64,000 nucleotides of DNA from Doryteuthis pealeii. Its lineage: Eukaryota > Mollusca > Cephalopoda > Myopsida > Loliginidae. The notes under the pieces are model-generated. The model ran no database searches. It was not told where the DNA came from and worked only from the letters and a program-made list of their open reading frames with translations. Shown here piece after piece: positions 11,300 to 22,224 of this stretch. Within the stretch, counting starts at the first letter, position 1, and every line of letters begins with the position of its first letter. Where the stretch lies: positions 88,492,647 to 88,556,646 of the forward strand of contig CM042160.1 of assembly GCA_023376005.1 (NCBI GenBank), written 5' to 3'. A program made the translations under genes and the position numbers.

Positions 11300-11990
11300 A
11301 GTTTAATTCTTTTTCGTCATACAACATGTGATAGCACGTGCGATACCCTGCCCTTATCAGCTGCCAACTAGGAGTGATAACACAGTTTCGGTAGCTAAGG
11401 CAGGACTGCCACTTCCTAGCGCTACCAAACAGCTTTCGCCACCGGACAGGGTATAAAAAATGTAATACCACAGAGAAGAGATTATATGATCCGTTCATCG
11501 GAAATGTATTGTTATCAGTGCAGTTTGTTATTTGAAAACGTGTTTGTTTTCGGCCGTTGAGTTGATTACGTGATTGCAGATATTGCGTAACAACACGGGA
11601 ATGATGATTCCGAGCGCGTATCATTCGTGCTGAAGTCTTTTAATCCTCAACCAGGTCCAGCTAGATGCATTTTGCACCGTGGTTTGAAGACGATGTGTAT
11701 TTTAGGCTGTGATCATGTACTAGAAGCTGATCATATTAATATAAATAGAAAATTAGTTTAATATTACACAGTTATATTACACTATACTATAAAATAGTCT
11801 TTTTAATTATATTCTAACATATTCTATTCTTCTACTGGACCCCATTGGGTTGTATCTCTTTGTGTCGGGTTCTCTTTCGTCGGGACCGTCTCTCTCTCCC
11901 TGGTTCTGGGTTCCATCTTGGTTCTCTGTTATATTCAGGAACACATTGACATATTTTGGGTATTCAGAAGGAGTGAACTAATAATTATAG
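11300..11990. other. Unassigned, moderately complex sequence
   Basis: A 110-residue frame on the minus strand (11292-11624) matches nothing I recognise. It could be the eroded end of a retroelement. Confidence 0.4.
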
Positions 11991-11997
11991 TGAAGAT

Positions 11998-12158
11998 AAG
12001 ATTCGTACCAATTCTAATTGATACCCTTGGAACGATCCCAAGAGTTTAGAAAAAGTCTGGGTGAATTAAAAATCAGAGGAAGAATCGAGACCATCCAAAT
12101 AATACCATTGTTAAGATCATCAAGAATACTCAGAAGAGTCCTGAAAACCTGGGGAATA

Positions 12159-12196
<38 letters not shown>

Positions 12197-12220
12197 GAAG
12201 AAGAAGAAGAAGAAGAAGAA
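11998..12220 (+). pseudogene. RLE-type LINE, 3' end only
   Basis: Encodes the last about 50 residues (IRGRIETIQ..SRILRRVL) of the element at 12222-13276, frameshifted upstream, followed by (TAA)n and (GAA)n tails. This is a 5'-truncated insertion. Confidence 0.75.
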
Positions 12221-12221
12221 A

Positions 12222-13276
12222 GGCTCTTCACCCTAGAGATGGCCATGCACAAGGCTCTTCACCCTAGAGACGATAGAGATAGATTATATGTGTCAAGAAA
12301 GGAAGGGGGAAGAGGTCTTGCCAACATAGAGGAATGCGTAGAATCCACAATCCAACAACTTGAAGATTACACAAGAAAGAGCAAAGACAAACTACTTATG
12401 GCGGCCAACAATAGTAGAAACGGCAGATGGACAAACAGAAAAATGACAAAGACTAGAAAACAAAAATGGGAAGAAAAACAATTATATGGATGCTTCAAAC
12501 GACAAATAGAAGAGGTTGCACATGAAAAGACTTGGACATGGTTAAGAAAGGGAAACCTCAAAAGAGAAACAGAATCACTATATGTCATAAGGACAAACTA
12601 TATCAAAGCGAAAATTGATAAGACCCAACAAAATAATAAATGTAGACTTTGCGGTAATAGAGATGAGACTGTAAACCATATAGTCTGCGAATGTAGCAAA
12701 CTAGCACAATGAGAATACAAAACTAGACACGACTGGGTTGGGAAGGTGATCCACTGGGAATTATGCAAAAAATTAAATTTTGACCATACAACAAAATGGT
12801 ATATGCATAAACCAGAATCTGTTCTTGAGAACGAAACGCATAAAATTCTCTGGGACTTTGAAATAAAAACGGATCACCTTATCCCAGCAAGAAGACCAGA
12901 CCTAGTGTTGATAAACAAAAAAGAAAGAACTTATCAACTGGTGGATTTTGCAGTGCCAGCAGATCACAGGGTGAAGCTAAAGAAAAATGAAAAAATGGAC
13001 AAATATCTGGACCTTGCCAGAGAACTGAAAAAGTTATGGAATATGAAAGTGAAAGTGATACCAATTGTAGTTGGTGCACTTGGAACAGTCCCAAAAGGAT
13101 TAGAAAAGGGCTTGGAAAGTTTGGATATCAGAGGAAGAATTGAAACCGTTCAGAACACTGCACTGCTGCAATCTGCCAGAATACTCAGAAGAGTCCTGGA
13201 GACCTGAGGAGACTTGCTGTCACTCAGACTCCAGTGAAAGACCATCAGCTAACACTGATGTGAAAACTCAAAAGGA
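12222..13276 (+). pseudogene. Non-LTR retrotransposon 3' end: zinc knuckle and restriction-like endonuclease
   Basis: One frame runs 12239-13207, interrupted only by a TGA at 12710-12712, and resumes in frame (EYKTRHDWVGKVIHW). It carries a CRLCG...ETVNHIVCECSKL CCHC knuckle, then RPDLVLINKK...QLVDFAVPADHR, which fits the PD-x(n)-D signature of the restriction-like endonuclease (RLE) of R2/R4/Hero/NeSL-type LINEs. The reverse transcriptase part is missing (5' truncation). A 31-bp tandem duplication marks the 5' edge (GGCTCTTCACCCTAGAG at 12222 and 12253). Four other truncated copies lie in the window. Confidence 0.8.
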
Positions 13277-13278
13277 GT

Positions 13279-13279
13279 A

Positions 13280-13327
<48 letters not shown>
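13279..13327. repeat. (TAA)n tail of the LINE
   Basis: About 15 TAA units directly after the 3' UTR. The copy at 12158-12195 has the same tail type, so this is probably the element's 3' end. Confidence 0.85.
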
Positions 13328-13329
13328 CA

Positions 13330-13855
13330 CATACATTAACTCAAAATATTCATTTCCTCCCGAGCAGAAACTGCACAAGGGAGGGGAAGCAGTGAAAATC
13401 CAGGATGTTGATCCCACTCCCACAACAATGTAGCTGGTGTGTATTGGGGAGTTGTTTTTTTTGTGTTCCCCCGTAGATAGAATTTTTTATTTGAAAGAAA
13501 TTTTGTACTGGTGACCTCTTAGCAGACAATTTCTAAACACAACGGGGCGCCCAAATGAAGAGGATTTTTTTCTCTTTTTTTATAAATGTAGATTGTCTTG
13601 ATTTGAGTTACACTAGGTATATCGAGATTATGGAACAATGAAAAATGCTGAAGGCTTGGTGTATAGAAAATTATGAAAGCAAGAAAAATAAGTCATGACA
13701 GTGTTAAGTACATAAAAGAATAAAAACCAGAAAAATAAACGAAGATTAAAGAAATAAATACCACAGAAATGTGTGTGTCATGAGTTGTTCACAAAAGACA
13801 AACAAACATTAATGGAAGAAGAGGAAACAAGTCGTTTATTTCGTTATTTATTATA
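13330..13855. other. No gene recognised
   Basis: AT-rich, non-repetitive by eye. Confidence 0.5.
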
Positions 13856-13859
13856 TGAA

Positions 13860-13987
13860 GGCGCGTGGTGTAATGGTTATAGTCGTAGGAAAATGGACAC
13901 GGCATGACGAGTTCAAATCCTGGAGGCGACCATTTGAATTTCACATAGTGCTAATACTCTTGGTAAAAGTACGAATCCAACTATTTG
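13860..13987 (+). mobile_element. SINE B, 5' half
   Basis: GCGCGTGGTGTAATGGTTAT head and GTTCAAATCC B box. Cut at the junction with family C. Confidence 0.8.
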
Positions 13988-14340
13988 ATTAGTATTATCT
14001 GCGTTATTCGGACTATTGTCCTCATCTTCATTGTTATTTGTACAACGTTTCGGCTGATATGCCCTCCGGCCTTCTTCAGGTATTTCTTGTCGGACTCGGG
14101 AACTTTCTTGGCGTATTTCTCTGAATGTTTGAGATGAGGCTTGAAGATTAGTATTATCTGCTTTATTCGGACTATTGTCCTCATCTTCATTGTTATTTGT
14201 ACAACGTTTCGGCTGATATGCCCTCCGGCCTTTTTCAGGTATTTATTGTCGGACTCGGGAACCTTCTTTTCGACTCGGAACTTTCTTGGCGTATTTCTCT
14301 GAATGTTTGAGATGAGGCTTGAAGATTAGTATTATCTGCT
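13988..14340 (-). mobile_element. Family C units in tandem (~178 bp period)
   Basis: Two head-to-tail units, each with an HHR-like core (complement 14041-14082 and 14200-14241). The phrase GCGTATTTCTCTGAATG repeats at 14111 and 14289. Confidence 0.75.
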
Positions 14341-14468
14341 GTTATTCGGACTATTGTCCTCATCTTCATTGTTATTTGTACAACGTTTCGGCCGAAGAAG
14401 GCCGCAGGGCATATCGGCCGAAACGCTGTACAAATAACAATGAAGATGGGGACAATAGTCCGAATAAT
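14340..14468. repeat. Head-to-head palindrome of family C
   Basis: Arms of about 52 bp (TTATTCGGACTATTGTCC ... complement) meet around a rearranged GGCCGAAGAAGGCCGCAGGG centre. Confidence 0.75.
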
Positions 14469-14469
14469 G

Positions 14470-14890
14470 CAGATAATACCTTTCTTGTCGTAGTCGGGAA
14501 CCTTCTTGTCGTAATCAGGAGCCATCACAGAACTTTGAACCTAACCCTTTATTCAGTCCACGGGGGTATCCTGTTCTCGCTCCGCTAACCATAGCTGGGG
14601 TAGAGGCGTTGAGCTGTTTTAATTACTATTCTATGTTACTGCTGCCCTTGATCAGGATTGAACCTGCAATCTAGAGATAACTGTCACTTAGAACTGTATT
14701 AACCTAACTACCTTATCCAGTGTGAATTTTGGGAACTTATAAACCTAATGTCTTGATTTGGCTAGAATATCTACCTATTCTCTTATGTATGATTTTTTAC
14801 CTAGACTCATATTGTTTTTTTTTTATTTAAAAAAAAATCTTATCTAGCCTTTTTGATTATGGGTTCCCAACTATTTGATATTAATAATTT
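14470..14890 (-). mobile_element. Family C head region
   Basis: Minisatellite part, the CCACGGGGGTATCCTG block, a tRNA-like head on minus (GGTTCAATCCTG at about 14650), and an upstream block shared inverted with 59500-59600 (AGATATTCTAGCCAAA). Confidence 0.65.
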
Positions 14891-14898
14891 ATACAAAG

Positions 14899-15092
14899 GG
14901 GTCGGTTTAGCTCAGTCGGTATTAGACTAGGAACCATAAGTTTCCTGGTTCGATACCGGCCCTCGACAACTCAGCGTATTAGTAGCGCAGGGATCTGTTC
15001 GGTAAACTAAGGAGCAAGCGCTAGTGAAAAGGGATAGACTCCCTCGATGTCTGGCTGATACCGACTTTAGGCCACCCCGACGACTTTACTTA
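14899..15092 (+). mobile_element. SINE D, partly deleted
   Basis: GTTTAGCTCAGTCGGTATTAG head lacking part of the anticodon arm, and the usual CCACCCCGACGACTTTACTT end. Confidence 0.75.
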
Positions 15093-15138
15093 TATCTACT
15101 ATTAGATAGGAATACTTGAAACTATACGACTCTATTCA

Positions 15139-15418
15139 GGAAGCGCGTGGTGCGATGGTTAAAGTCATGGGAAATGGACTCGTCGCCCCGAGTTCAAATC
15201 CTGGATGTGATAATTGCATTTCATTTACCCTTGGGAAAGGTATGAATCCTACTCTCCCTCCAGCTATGGATGAATAGTAGGGCAGACTGAGCTCTTTAAC
15301 GTTGGTTAGGCAACCGGTCAGAGGAGAAAGAAAACTCTGAATTCAAACCTGTTGAACTCCGCTTAAGAAATTGACCTTGTGTCACATCCTGCTCGTGCGG
15401 AAGGGTTGGTAAATATAT
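15139..15418 (+). mobile_element. SINE B, near full length
   Basis: Complete from the TGGTGCGATGG box to GGTTGGTAAATA. Confidence 0.85.
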
Positions 15419-15774
15419 ATACGAATCTATTCAAATTATTTGTATTTGATAGGAATACTTCATATCATATAACTTTTATTTTGCTCACCCAAATGCATGA
15501 CTCCAAAATCAACTTTTCCCCTATGTAGCTTACAGTCAGTCTGTAGTTTGTCCTTCAATTTTCATAATATTTTTTTCCTAACATATACTATGCCTGCCTA
15601 AGTTCACCAAATAATTTTGTGAGGGGTTCAAGTCTACTTTAGAAGATATGACCCTGCCAATGGAATGACCACCAGTAAAAATACAGAATTTGAGAGTGTA
15701 TCCTAAAGTTCTGAATTTTCACAGGTACCGGTACAGAGCCGCTTGAATGTTTGTGACCCACCCCCCTCCTACCA

Positions 15775-15997
15775 GACCACCCTGTCGTCTAGGGCTGTAG
15801 AATACGCCGACTGCATCTCTGCAGAGGTGCAGGTCGCCCCTCCAATATCTATGCTTGATGCTTAAGGACGGAATCCTAGTGGCTGAGCAACATTCCACTT
15901 TGACCCTTACTTGGGCTAGACGGGTGGTCGGAGATGCTCCCACAGCTCAATCGGCTGGTCACGTCTAGCCCAATCACCTATATGATTGTCCCGAGTG
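15775..15997 (+). mobile_element. Family A, interrupted by SINE B
   Basis: A body, sense plus, continued after the SINE as TATGATTGCTTTTATGGCAA (16285-16310). ATATGATTG on both sides suggests the target duplication. Confidence 0.7.
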
Positions 15998-16284
15998 GGA
16001 AGCGCGTGGTGTACTGGTTAAAGTCATGGGAAATGGACTCGTCGCCCCGAGTTCAAATCCTGGATGTGGTAATTGCATTTCACTTCGCGCTAATACCTTT
16101 GGGAAAGGTATGAATCCTACTCTCCCTCCAGCTATGGATAAATAGTAGGGCAGACTGGGCTCTTTAACCTTGGTTAGGCAACCGGTCTAGGAGAAGGAAA
16201 ACTCTGAATTCAAACCTGTTGAACTCCGCTTAAGAAATTGACATTGTGTCGCATCCTGCTCGTGCGGAGGGGTTGGTAAATACA
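15998..16284 (+). mobile_element. SINE B inserted in family A
   Basis: Near full length, with GTGTACTGGTTAAAGTC A box and GTTCAAATCC B box. Confidence 0.85.
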
Positions 16285-16316
16285 TATATGATTGCTTTTA
16301 TGGCAAACGCCTGTTG

Positions 16317-16317
<1 letters not shown>

Positions 16318-16359
<42 letters not shown>

Positions 16360-16523
16360 CAATAAGAAAGAAAAACTTAAAAAACCGTCATTTGGCTATT
16401 ATAAATTTATTTTAACCAGAACTCACTATAAGCCTAGTCTCATAAGAAATCTCTCATCATCGAACACACCTACATAAAACTTTATATAGGATGACAATGA
16501 TAAGAACAGAAAAGCAATAAAAT

Positions 16524-16582
<59 letters not shown>

Positions 16583-16623
16583 TGTGTGTGTGTGTGTATG
16601 TGTGTGCGTATGTGTGTGTGTGC

Positions 16624-16711
<88 letters not shown>

Positions 16712-16812
16712 AAAAAGTGAATGGAAATAAATATTTTTTAGAAAAAACAAATACATTTTTGGTACAAGAGAATTTATATAACATCATGTGTTTGTTTTTT
16801 CTAAAAATATAT

Positions 16813-16860
<48 letters not shown>
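16318..16860. repeat. TA and GT microsatellite cluster
   Basis: (TA)n at 16318-16356, TA then GT then TA then GT over 16530-16708, and TA at 16820-16859. Translated Ile-Tyr runs are not genes. Confidence 0.95.
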
Positions 16861-16861
<1 letters not shown>

Positions 16862-16862
<1 letters not shown>

Positions 16863-17130
16863 CCCTTGTATTTCATCCCCCCCCCCCATATTTTATTTTT
16901 GTAATAGAACATCGTTTTATTTCTGCATCCCTCATTATCGTATGATTTCCCAACATACATACTCGATGGACTCAATGCACGCTGAGTGAATAATAACAAA
17001 AACCAGGCCTTATGCTCTCGGCTAGAAGCATTGTTGACAAAGTATATATTATATTTTGCTTATTACAATGCATGTATCGCATAAAATCGATACTTTTTTT
17101 CTAGAAAATGAACTTAGTGTAATCCGGCAA
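16862..17130. other. No gene recognised
   Basis: AT-rich, with one C run. Confidence 0.5.
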
Positions 17131-17136
17131 TATAGA

Positions 17137-17182
17137 ACATCGTACAGACTGTTTCGACTTTATTAAGTCTCATCAGCGATGT
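17137..17182 (-). ncRNA. Hammerhead ribozyme, canonical core (HHR1)
   Basis: Minus strand: helix I ACAUCG, core CUGAUGA, helix II GACUU/AAGUC with loop AAUA, core GAAA, helix III ACA/UGU with loop GUC, cleavage triplet GUA, helix I CGAUGU (6 bp, perfect). Its upstream side is a TA/GT tract (17187-17232), so no tRNA head is preserved. Confidence 0.85.
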
Positions 17183-17186
17183 ATAC

Positions 17187-17235
<49 letters not shown>

Positions 17236-17504
17236 ATACCGATCAATATATACCTATGAAAATATAGATTCGCATTTATTTATACAGATAACATAACGGG
17301 GGTGACAGGTGTGTTTATTTATGCCTCTAAGAGGAAATTTACAAGTAAGATTTATTTCCTGTTTTTATTGAACATGCGGATTAGGCTTTCATTTGTTTAT
17401 ATCAATACATAATCTCTATGATTGTAAAGGCTTACGTGAAACATACAGAAAAAATTACTATATCATAGTATGAGGTTAAGTAAACAAACAAACGTGTTTA
17501 TTTT

Positions 17505-17880
17505 TATATGGCTTTAAGCCGACAATTTTTTGGAGGATATGGCTTAATTGAAGTCATACCTAATTTTGAAAATTAATTAGTGTTGTGATGTTAATCCAAC
17601 AGTAAAAAAGAAGTCAAGTCGAGGTAGGGTAAATAAGACAAGTGTATTTACAATAATGGTACAGGAACGGCTAGCTTGCCGTTAACGGTAACAGTACTAC
17701 CTTTTCACTCGGTGTCTCACTATTTATAGTGAGAACCGGTGTATATTCTCCACTGTAGGAACGGCCGGTACAACAATTAGTTAATAATTAATGAATTTAG
17801 GCGGGCATATAAGTTCAAACGTAAGGCTAAACAAATCGAGAAAATGTCAATACCTGAATGTACATATATCATAATATATA
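17505..17880. mobile_element. Disrupted relative of the HHR3 foldback
   Basis: Shares GCCGACAATTTTTT, GAAGTCATACCTAATTTT and CTAAACAAATCGAGAAAA with 51640-51990. The two halves are separated by about 190 bases of other sequence. No HHR core remains. Confidence 0.6.
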
Positions 17881-17989
17881 ATTCCTGTATATAATACTAA
17901 AATATATATTTACACGAATGTATTCCCAGTAGTTCATTCCAGATATGGTTAAATAGAAACACTACTGTTATTCTATGAGGATGGCATTG

Positions 17990-18590
17990 GCATTGAATAC
18001 CCCACGAAGGTTGAGATGCCATTAAACAAAGAAAACCAAACAATCCGAGGCTGGGGAGTTCTCGTGATGTAGTGGTAAACGTTCTGGACTGCGAGAGTGT
18101 GGAGTATCTTTTGATTGTTATTACTCCCAGGTCACTGTGATCCGGAGTGGAAGTTCCTGTCAGAGTCTCATCTATGGGAAAAATAGATTTGTTTGAAAAT
18201 CATTGAAATTGAATAGGAATGATTGAAATTATATAACTCTATGAAACCAAATGATTGTTATTATTTTGAATAGCAATAATAACTTCAAATTTTATTTAGA
18301 AACCACAAACCTTACGGACGAGGGAACGTGGGTAATCCCCGTGGTGTAGTGGCTACCACTCCGAGTCAGAGTGGACCAGGTAGGAATGGGGATGAAGGGG
18401 TACTCCACACTCCCCAGAGCTCCAAAATTGGAACTTCACCATTAGATGCAGGTTTATGTCATACCCAAGACTATAAGACCCTAGTCACTGCCTTCTAGCA
18501 CATATAAGATAAATTGGTGGGTAGTTTGCCATAAGGGCAATAGGGTTGGGACAATCATAGAGGTGCTAGGTATCAAGACTTATATTAAGG
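17990..18590. mobile_element. Family A fragments
   Basis: 17990-18185 sense plus, and 18335-18590 sense minus (ACTCCGAGTCAGAGTGGACC). Confidence 0.65.
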
Positions 18591-18985
18591 AGCGCATGGT
18601 GTAATGGTTAAAGTTATGGGAAATGGACTCGTCGCCCCGAGTTCAAATCCTGGACGTGTTATTTGCATTTCACTTAGCGCTAAGACCCTTTAGAAATGTA
18701 TGAATCCTATTCTCCCTCCAGCTATGGGTAAATAGTAGAGCAGACTGGACTCTTTAACCTTGGTTAGGCAACCGGTCTAGGAGAAAGAAACCTCTGAATT
18801 TAAGTTTGGTTTGTTTTGTTTTACGGCATATCAACCTCAGTGGGTCATTTAATGCCGATAAAGTTTTGAAATAAATCAATTCTTAATCGATACTCAATTT
18901 GTTTTATAAATACATTTTTCTATTTAACCCATAGATGGGTCTGAATTTAAACCTGTTGAACTTCGCTTAAGAAATTGACCTTGTG
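18591..18985 (+). mobile_element. SINE B split by a short family A insertion
   Basis: The SINE runs from GCGCATGGTGTAATGG to CTCTGAATTTAA and resumes at 18951. Its end (GACCTTGTGT) is fused to a zinc-finger relic. Confidence 0.85.
18804..18939 (-). mobile_element. 136-bp short family A retroposon with 11-bp target duplication
   Basis: TCTGAATTTAA occurs at 18793-18803 and 18940-18950. On the minus strand the unit starts near CCCATCTATGGG and ends with an (AAAAC)n-like tail, so it moved as an independent unit. A second case with a 13-bp duplication is at 35081-35222. Confidence 0.85.
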
Positions 18986-19112
18986 TTTTTGAAACTGCTG
19001 ATCCACAAATTTCACAAGAAAAATGTTTCTTGCCAGAGTGTGTTTGCATGTGTCCTTCCATATTTTCTCTTTCTGATCCACACATTTCAAAAGAACAGTT
19101 TTGATTTTATAT
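18985..19112 (-). pseudogene. C2H2 zinc-finger fragment
   Basis: The frame reads CSFEMCGSERENMEGHMQTH then SGKKHFSCEICGSAVSK: one complete C-x4-C...H-x3-H finger, a linker like TGEKP, and the start of a second finger. It is cut by the SINE end on one side and a stop on the other. It is a relic of a zinc-finger gene or of a transposon-captured exon. Confidence 0.6.
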
Positions 19113-19119
19113 TGGAACA

Positions 19120-20180
19120 CACTGAAAATGATCATTTACACATTGTATCAAAATAAACTTTTTCTGCATCTTTCTATGTTTGTTTTTGTTATAGGTAATA
19201 CACCCTATAAGACTAATGGAATGCACCGACAGGTTACTATAAATAACAGGGACAATTGTGGCTTGGCAGTAAGCAAATGCGAGTAAGCCAATAACCCTAT
19301 TTGTCGGACGTAATTTCCACTTATCTGTATTGTATTTGTCTACTTTCTGTTAATACATATTCCTACATTTGTTACCCGTCGTTTTGTTCTTATTTGACCC
19401 CTTAAAACCTCACAACAGTTTTGAACTATGAGAAATAACTGGTATGTTCACTTAATAAGACAACAAAACAATAAAAGTTAAAATGTTTCATAAAAGAAAT
19501 CTCATGTCTTTAGATATCGAAATATTTATTAAAATCCAAAAATAAGAGCTTATTAACTCGGTTAAGCAACCAGTATAGGAGAAGGAAAACTCTGAATTCA
19601 AACCAGTTAAACTCCTCTTAAGAAACTGACCATGTGTCACATTCTGTTGGTTTGGAGGGGTTAACAGATATGTACTTGGGAATTACATAATAAGATTTTT
19701 AAAATATGTATTCGTTTATAAAGACGAATTCAAGTGAATTCTTTTCATTTTGTTACAGAATTCATTTCTTTTGCGTAGGAGAGAAAGAAAAAGAAAATAA
19801 ACAAACAAAAAACGACAAATCCATTTTTCTTTATTGCCAGACAAACAAACGAAAAACGGTGAATGATTTCAAATGAAAATCGAACAATGAATCCCCCCAA
19901 TTTTTATTTTATTTTGTATTTTTTGATAATGCGACCGTTGCCTGGAAACAATCGAGTGTTAGTTGTTTGCATTTTTTTCTTTCTTACTTTAATCTACTTT
20001 CAGGTTAAAAAGAACAGAAAAACAGAGTTCATTTTTCAACAACAAAAAATGATTCGACTAATGCATTGAACATCTACCCACAAAAGGTGCAGTTAAAAAT
20101 TGGGTGATATAAAAAAAAAGAAAGAAAAAGGAATCCAATTTCGACAAAAGGATTAAAAAGAAATTAATTTGGACTTTTGG
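19120..20180. other. Mostly unassigned; SINE B 3' piece at 19555-19670
   Basis: A SINE B end (CAACCAGTATAGGAGAAGG, GACCATGTGTCACATTCTG) lies in otherwise AT-rich sequence with no gene seen. Confidence 0.55.
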
Positions 20181-20186
20181 TTTGTT

Positions 20187-20770
20187 TGTTTGTTTGTTTT
20201 GTTTTACGGCATATCAACCTCAGTGGGTCATTTAATGCCGATAATGTTTTGAAATAAATCAATTCTTAATGGATAATATAATTTATTTATGAATACATTT
20301 TTCTATTTAACCCATAGATGGGACCCTAACAGGTACTACCACTCCGGGTCAGAGTGGACCAGAGAGCAATGGTGATGAAGGGGTGCTCCACATTCCCCAA
20401 ACCTCCAAAACTGGAACCTCACCATCAGATAGAGTTTAACGTCATTCCCAGGACATGTAGACCCGCAGCCACCGCCTTCTAGCACCCATATGATAAAAAG
20501 GGGTTGGGGCTTGCCATAAGAGCAATAGGGTTGGGAAAATCATATAGGTGCTAGGGCTTGACGTGACCAGCCGATTGATCGGAGGGGGCCTCTCCGACCG
20601 CCCGTCTAGCCCAAGATAGGGCCAAAGTGGAGTATTGCATGTCATGAACTGCTCATCCACCCGGGTTCTATCCTTAAGCATCACGGGTCACCACCCACGG
20701 CCAACAGGTGGCCACATTGGGGGAGTCTTACCCCTCTGCAGAGGTGCAGTCGGTGCATTCTAACGCAGGG
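20187..20770 (-). mobile_element. Family A retroposon, longest copy
   Basis: About 580 bp from the (AAAAC)n tail side to the TCTGCAGAGGTGCAGTCGG end. Used as reference for the other copies. No credible protein. Confidence 0.8.
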
Positions 20771-20835
20771 CGGTGGACTTTTGGGATGGTGTAAAATATT
20801 TCCAGAGTTTGCGATATATACATATATAGGGTCAT

Positions 20836-20877
20836 CCACAGACACGTGTTTCGACTTATCAAGTCTCCTCAGTGTGG
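20836..20877 (-). ncRNA. Hammerhead ribozyme, canonical core (HHR2)
   Basis: A self-cleaving RNA motif. Minus-strand order: helix I strand CCACA, core CUGAGGA, helix II GACUU/AAGUC with loop GAU, core GAAA, helix III ACAC/GUGU with no loop, cleavage triplet GUC, helix I strand UGUGG. Every invariant core base is present and all three helices pair. The palindromic helix III would form best between two copies. It lies directly downstream of a tRNA-like head (20880-20975), giving a SINE-like unit of about 150 bp. Cleavage itself is not shown by sequence. Confidence 0.85.
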
Positions 20878-20879
20878 CT

Positions 20880-20975
20880 AGACATTCTGTAAGCTACCTA
20901 CAACCGGAATTGAAATCCGATCGGTTGGGTGTCAGTCCGGCACCTTAACAATTAGGCTGTCTTCCCTACTAGTTA
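20880..20975 (-). mobile_element. tRNA-like head of the HHR2 retroposon
   Basis: On the minus strand it has an A-box-like AGCCTAATTGTTAAGG and a T-arm-like hairpin CGGA-TTTCAAT-TCCG (B box). It ends a few bases before helix I of the hammerhead. The pairing of a Pol III-type promoter with an HHR recalls the Schistosoma Sm-alpha SINE-like family. The unit is flanked by the 20980-21252 TA tract. Confidence 0.65.
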
Positions 20976-20979
20976 ACTG

Positions 20980-21252
<273 letters not shown>

Positions 21253-21333
21253 GATTGGATGTTTTTTTAATTTTTGAAATAAATAGTGTAAGACTAAATA
21301 TGTACCTAGATTATAAAAAAAATTAAGGAAAAA

Positions 21334-21337
<4 letters not shown>

Positions 21338-21421
<84 letters not shown>

Positions 21422-21550
21422 AATGGGAAATGAATCCGACAATATGAGGAAAAAATGAGTAAAGAAAAAGAAATGTAGATGGATAAAAATGAATTTTATC
21501 GATATCACTTTTAATCGATATCACTTACACATGTGTTTCGGTCTGTTTAT
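21338..21550. mobile_element. TA/GT tract and single arm of a G-type element
   Basis: GAATGGGAAATGAATCCGAC follows the tract as at 48182. A degenerate HHR-like end (CCGAAACACATGTGTA on minus) lies at about 21525-21545. Confidence 0.6.
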
Positions 21551-21733
21551 CAAAATGTATACAGATTTACGTTATTATTATTATTAAAATAATCAGATGG
21601 AGTTGAAATGATGATGATAATAATAATAATAGGAAAAATGTATAAAATGTTCCGTACACAGAGAGATTTTGACGACCTTCATCAGAGTGGTATTTTTATT
21701 TTTTGAGTTGGAGACAATAATAGAATTTCAAAT

Positions 21734-21737
<4 letters not shown>

Positions 21738-21822
<85 letters not shown>

Positions 21823-22170
21823 CATTTTTACTTAGAAAATGAAAAATTTGCACCGGATTATTTTTTAATGCCTATATATTTAGTTTACCTTTTTGTCTTT
21901 TCTATGACTCAAATTTTTCCCAATCTTAATCTGAAGAGGTTTTTGTGTGTGTGAAGGAAATGTCTTTATTTGATACAAAGTTTCAGTCAATCAAAAACCT
22001 CATCAGATTAAGATTGGTAAAAATTTGAGTCATAGAAAAAAAAAAAGAAAAGGAAAACTAAATATATAGGCATTAAAAAATAATCCGGTGCAAATTTTTC
22101 ATTTTCTAAGTAAAAATGTCTACACACACACACACACGCACCACACACACATATATATATATATATATAT
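21738..22170. mobile_element. TA/GT-flanked foldback element
   Basis: Arms about 21815-21935 and 21992-22130 (AAAATTTGCACCGGATTATT and complement), with TA/GT tracts outside. A degenerate HHR-like core (CUGAUGA, GAAAC) reads on minus at about 21960-22010, pointing inward. Confidence 0.75.
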
Positions 22171-22224
22171 TGTTTGAAGATCGCATAGGGGAGAGACTGT
22201 CAACAACCAGCTATTGACCGAGTC

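Noticed and set aside
21655..21720. Hammerhead with CUGAUGA on the minus strand
   Set aside because: The GAAA core and helix II are not preserved; treated as decayed.
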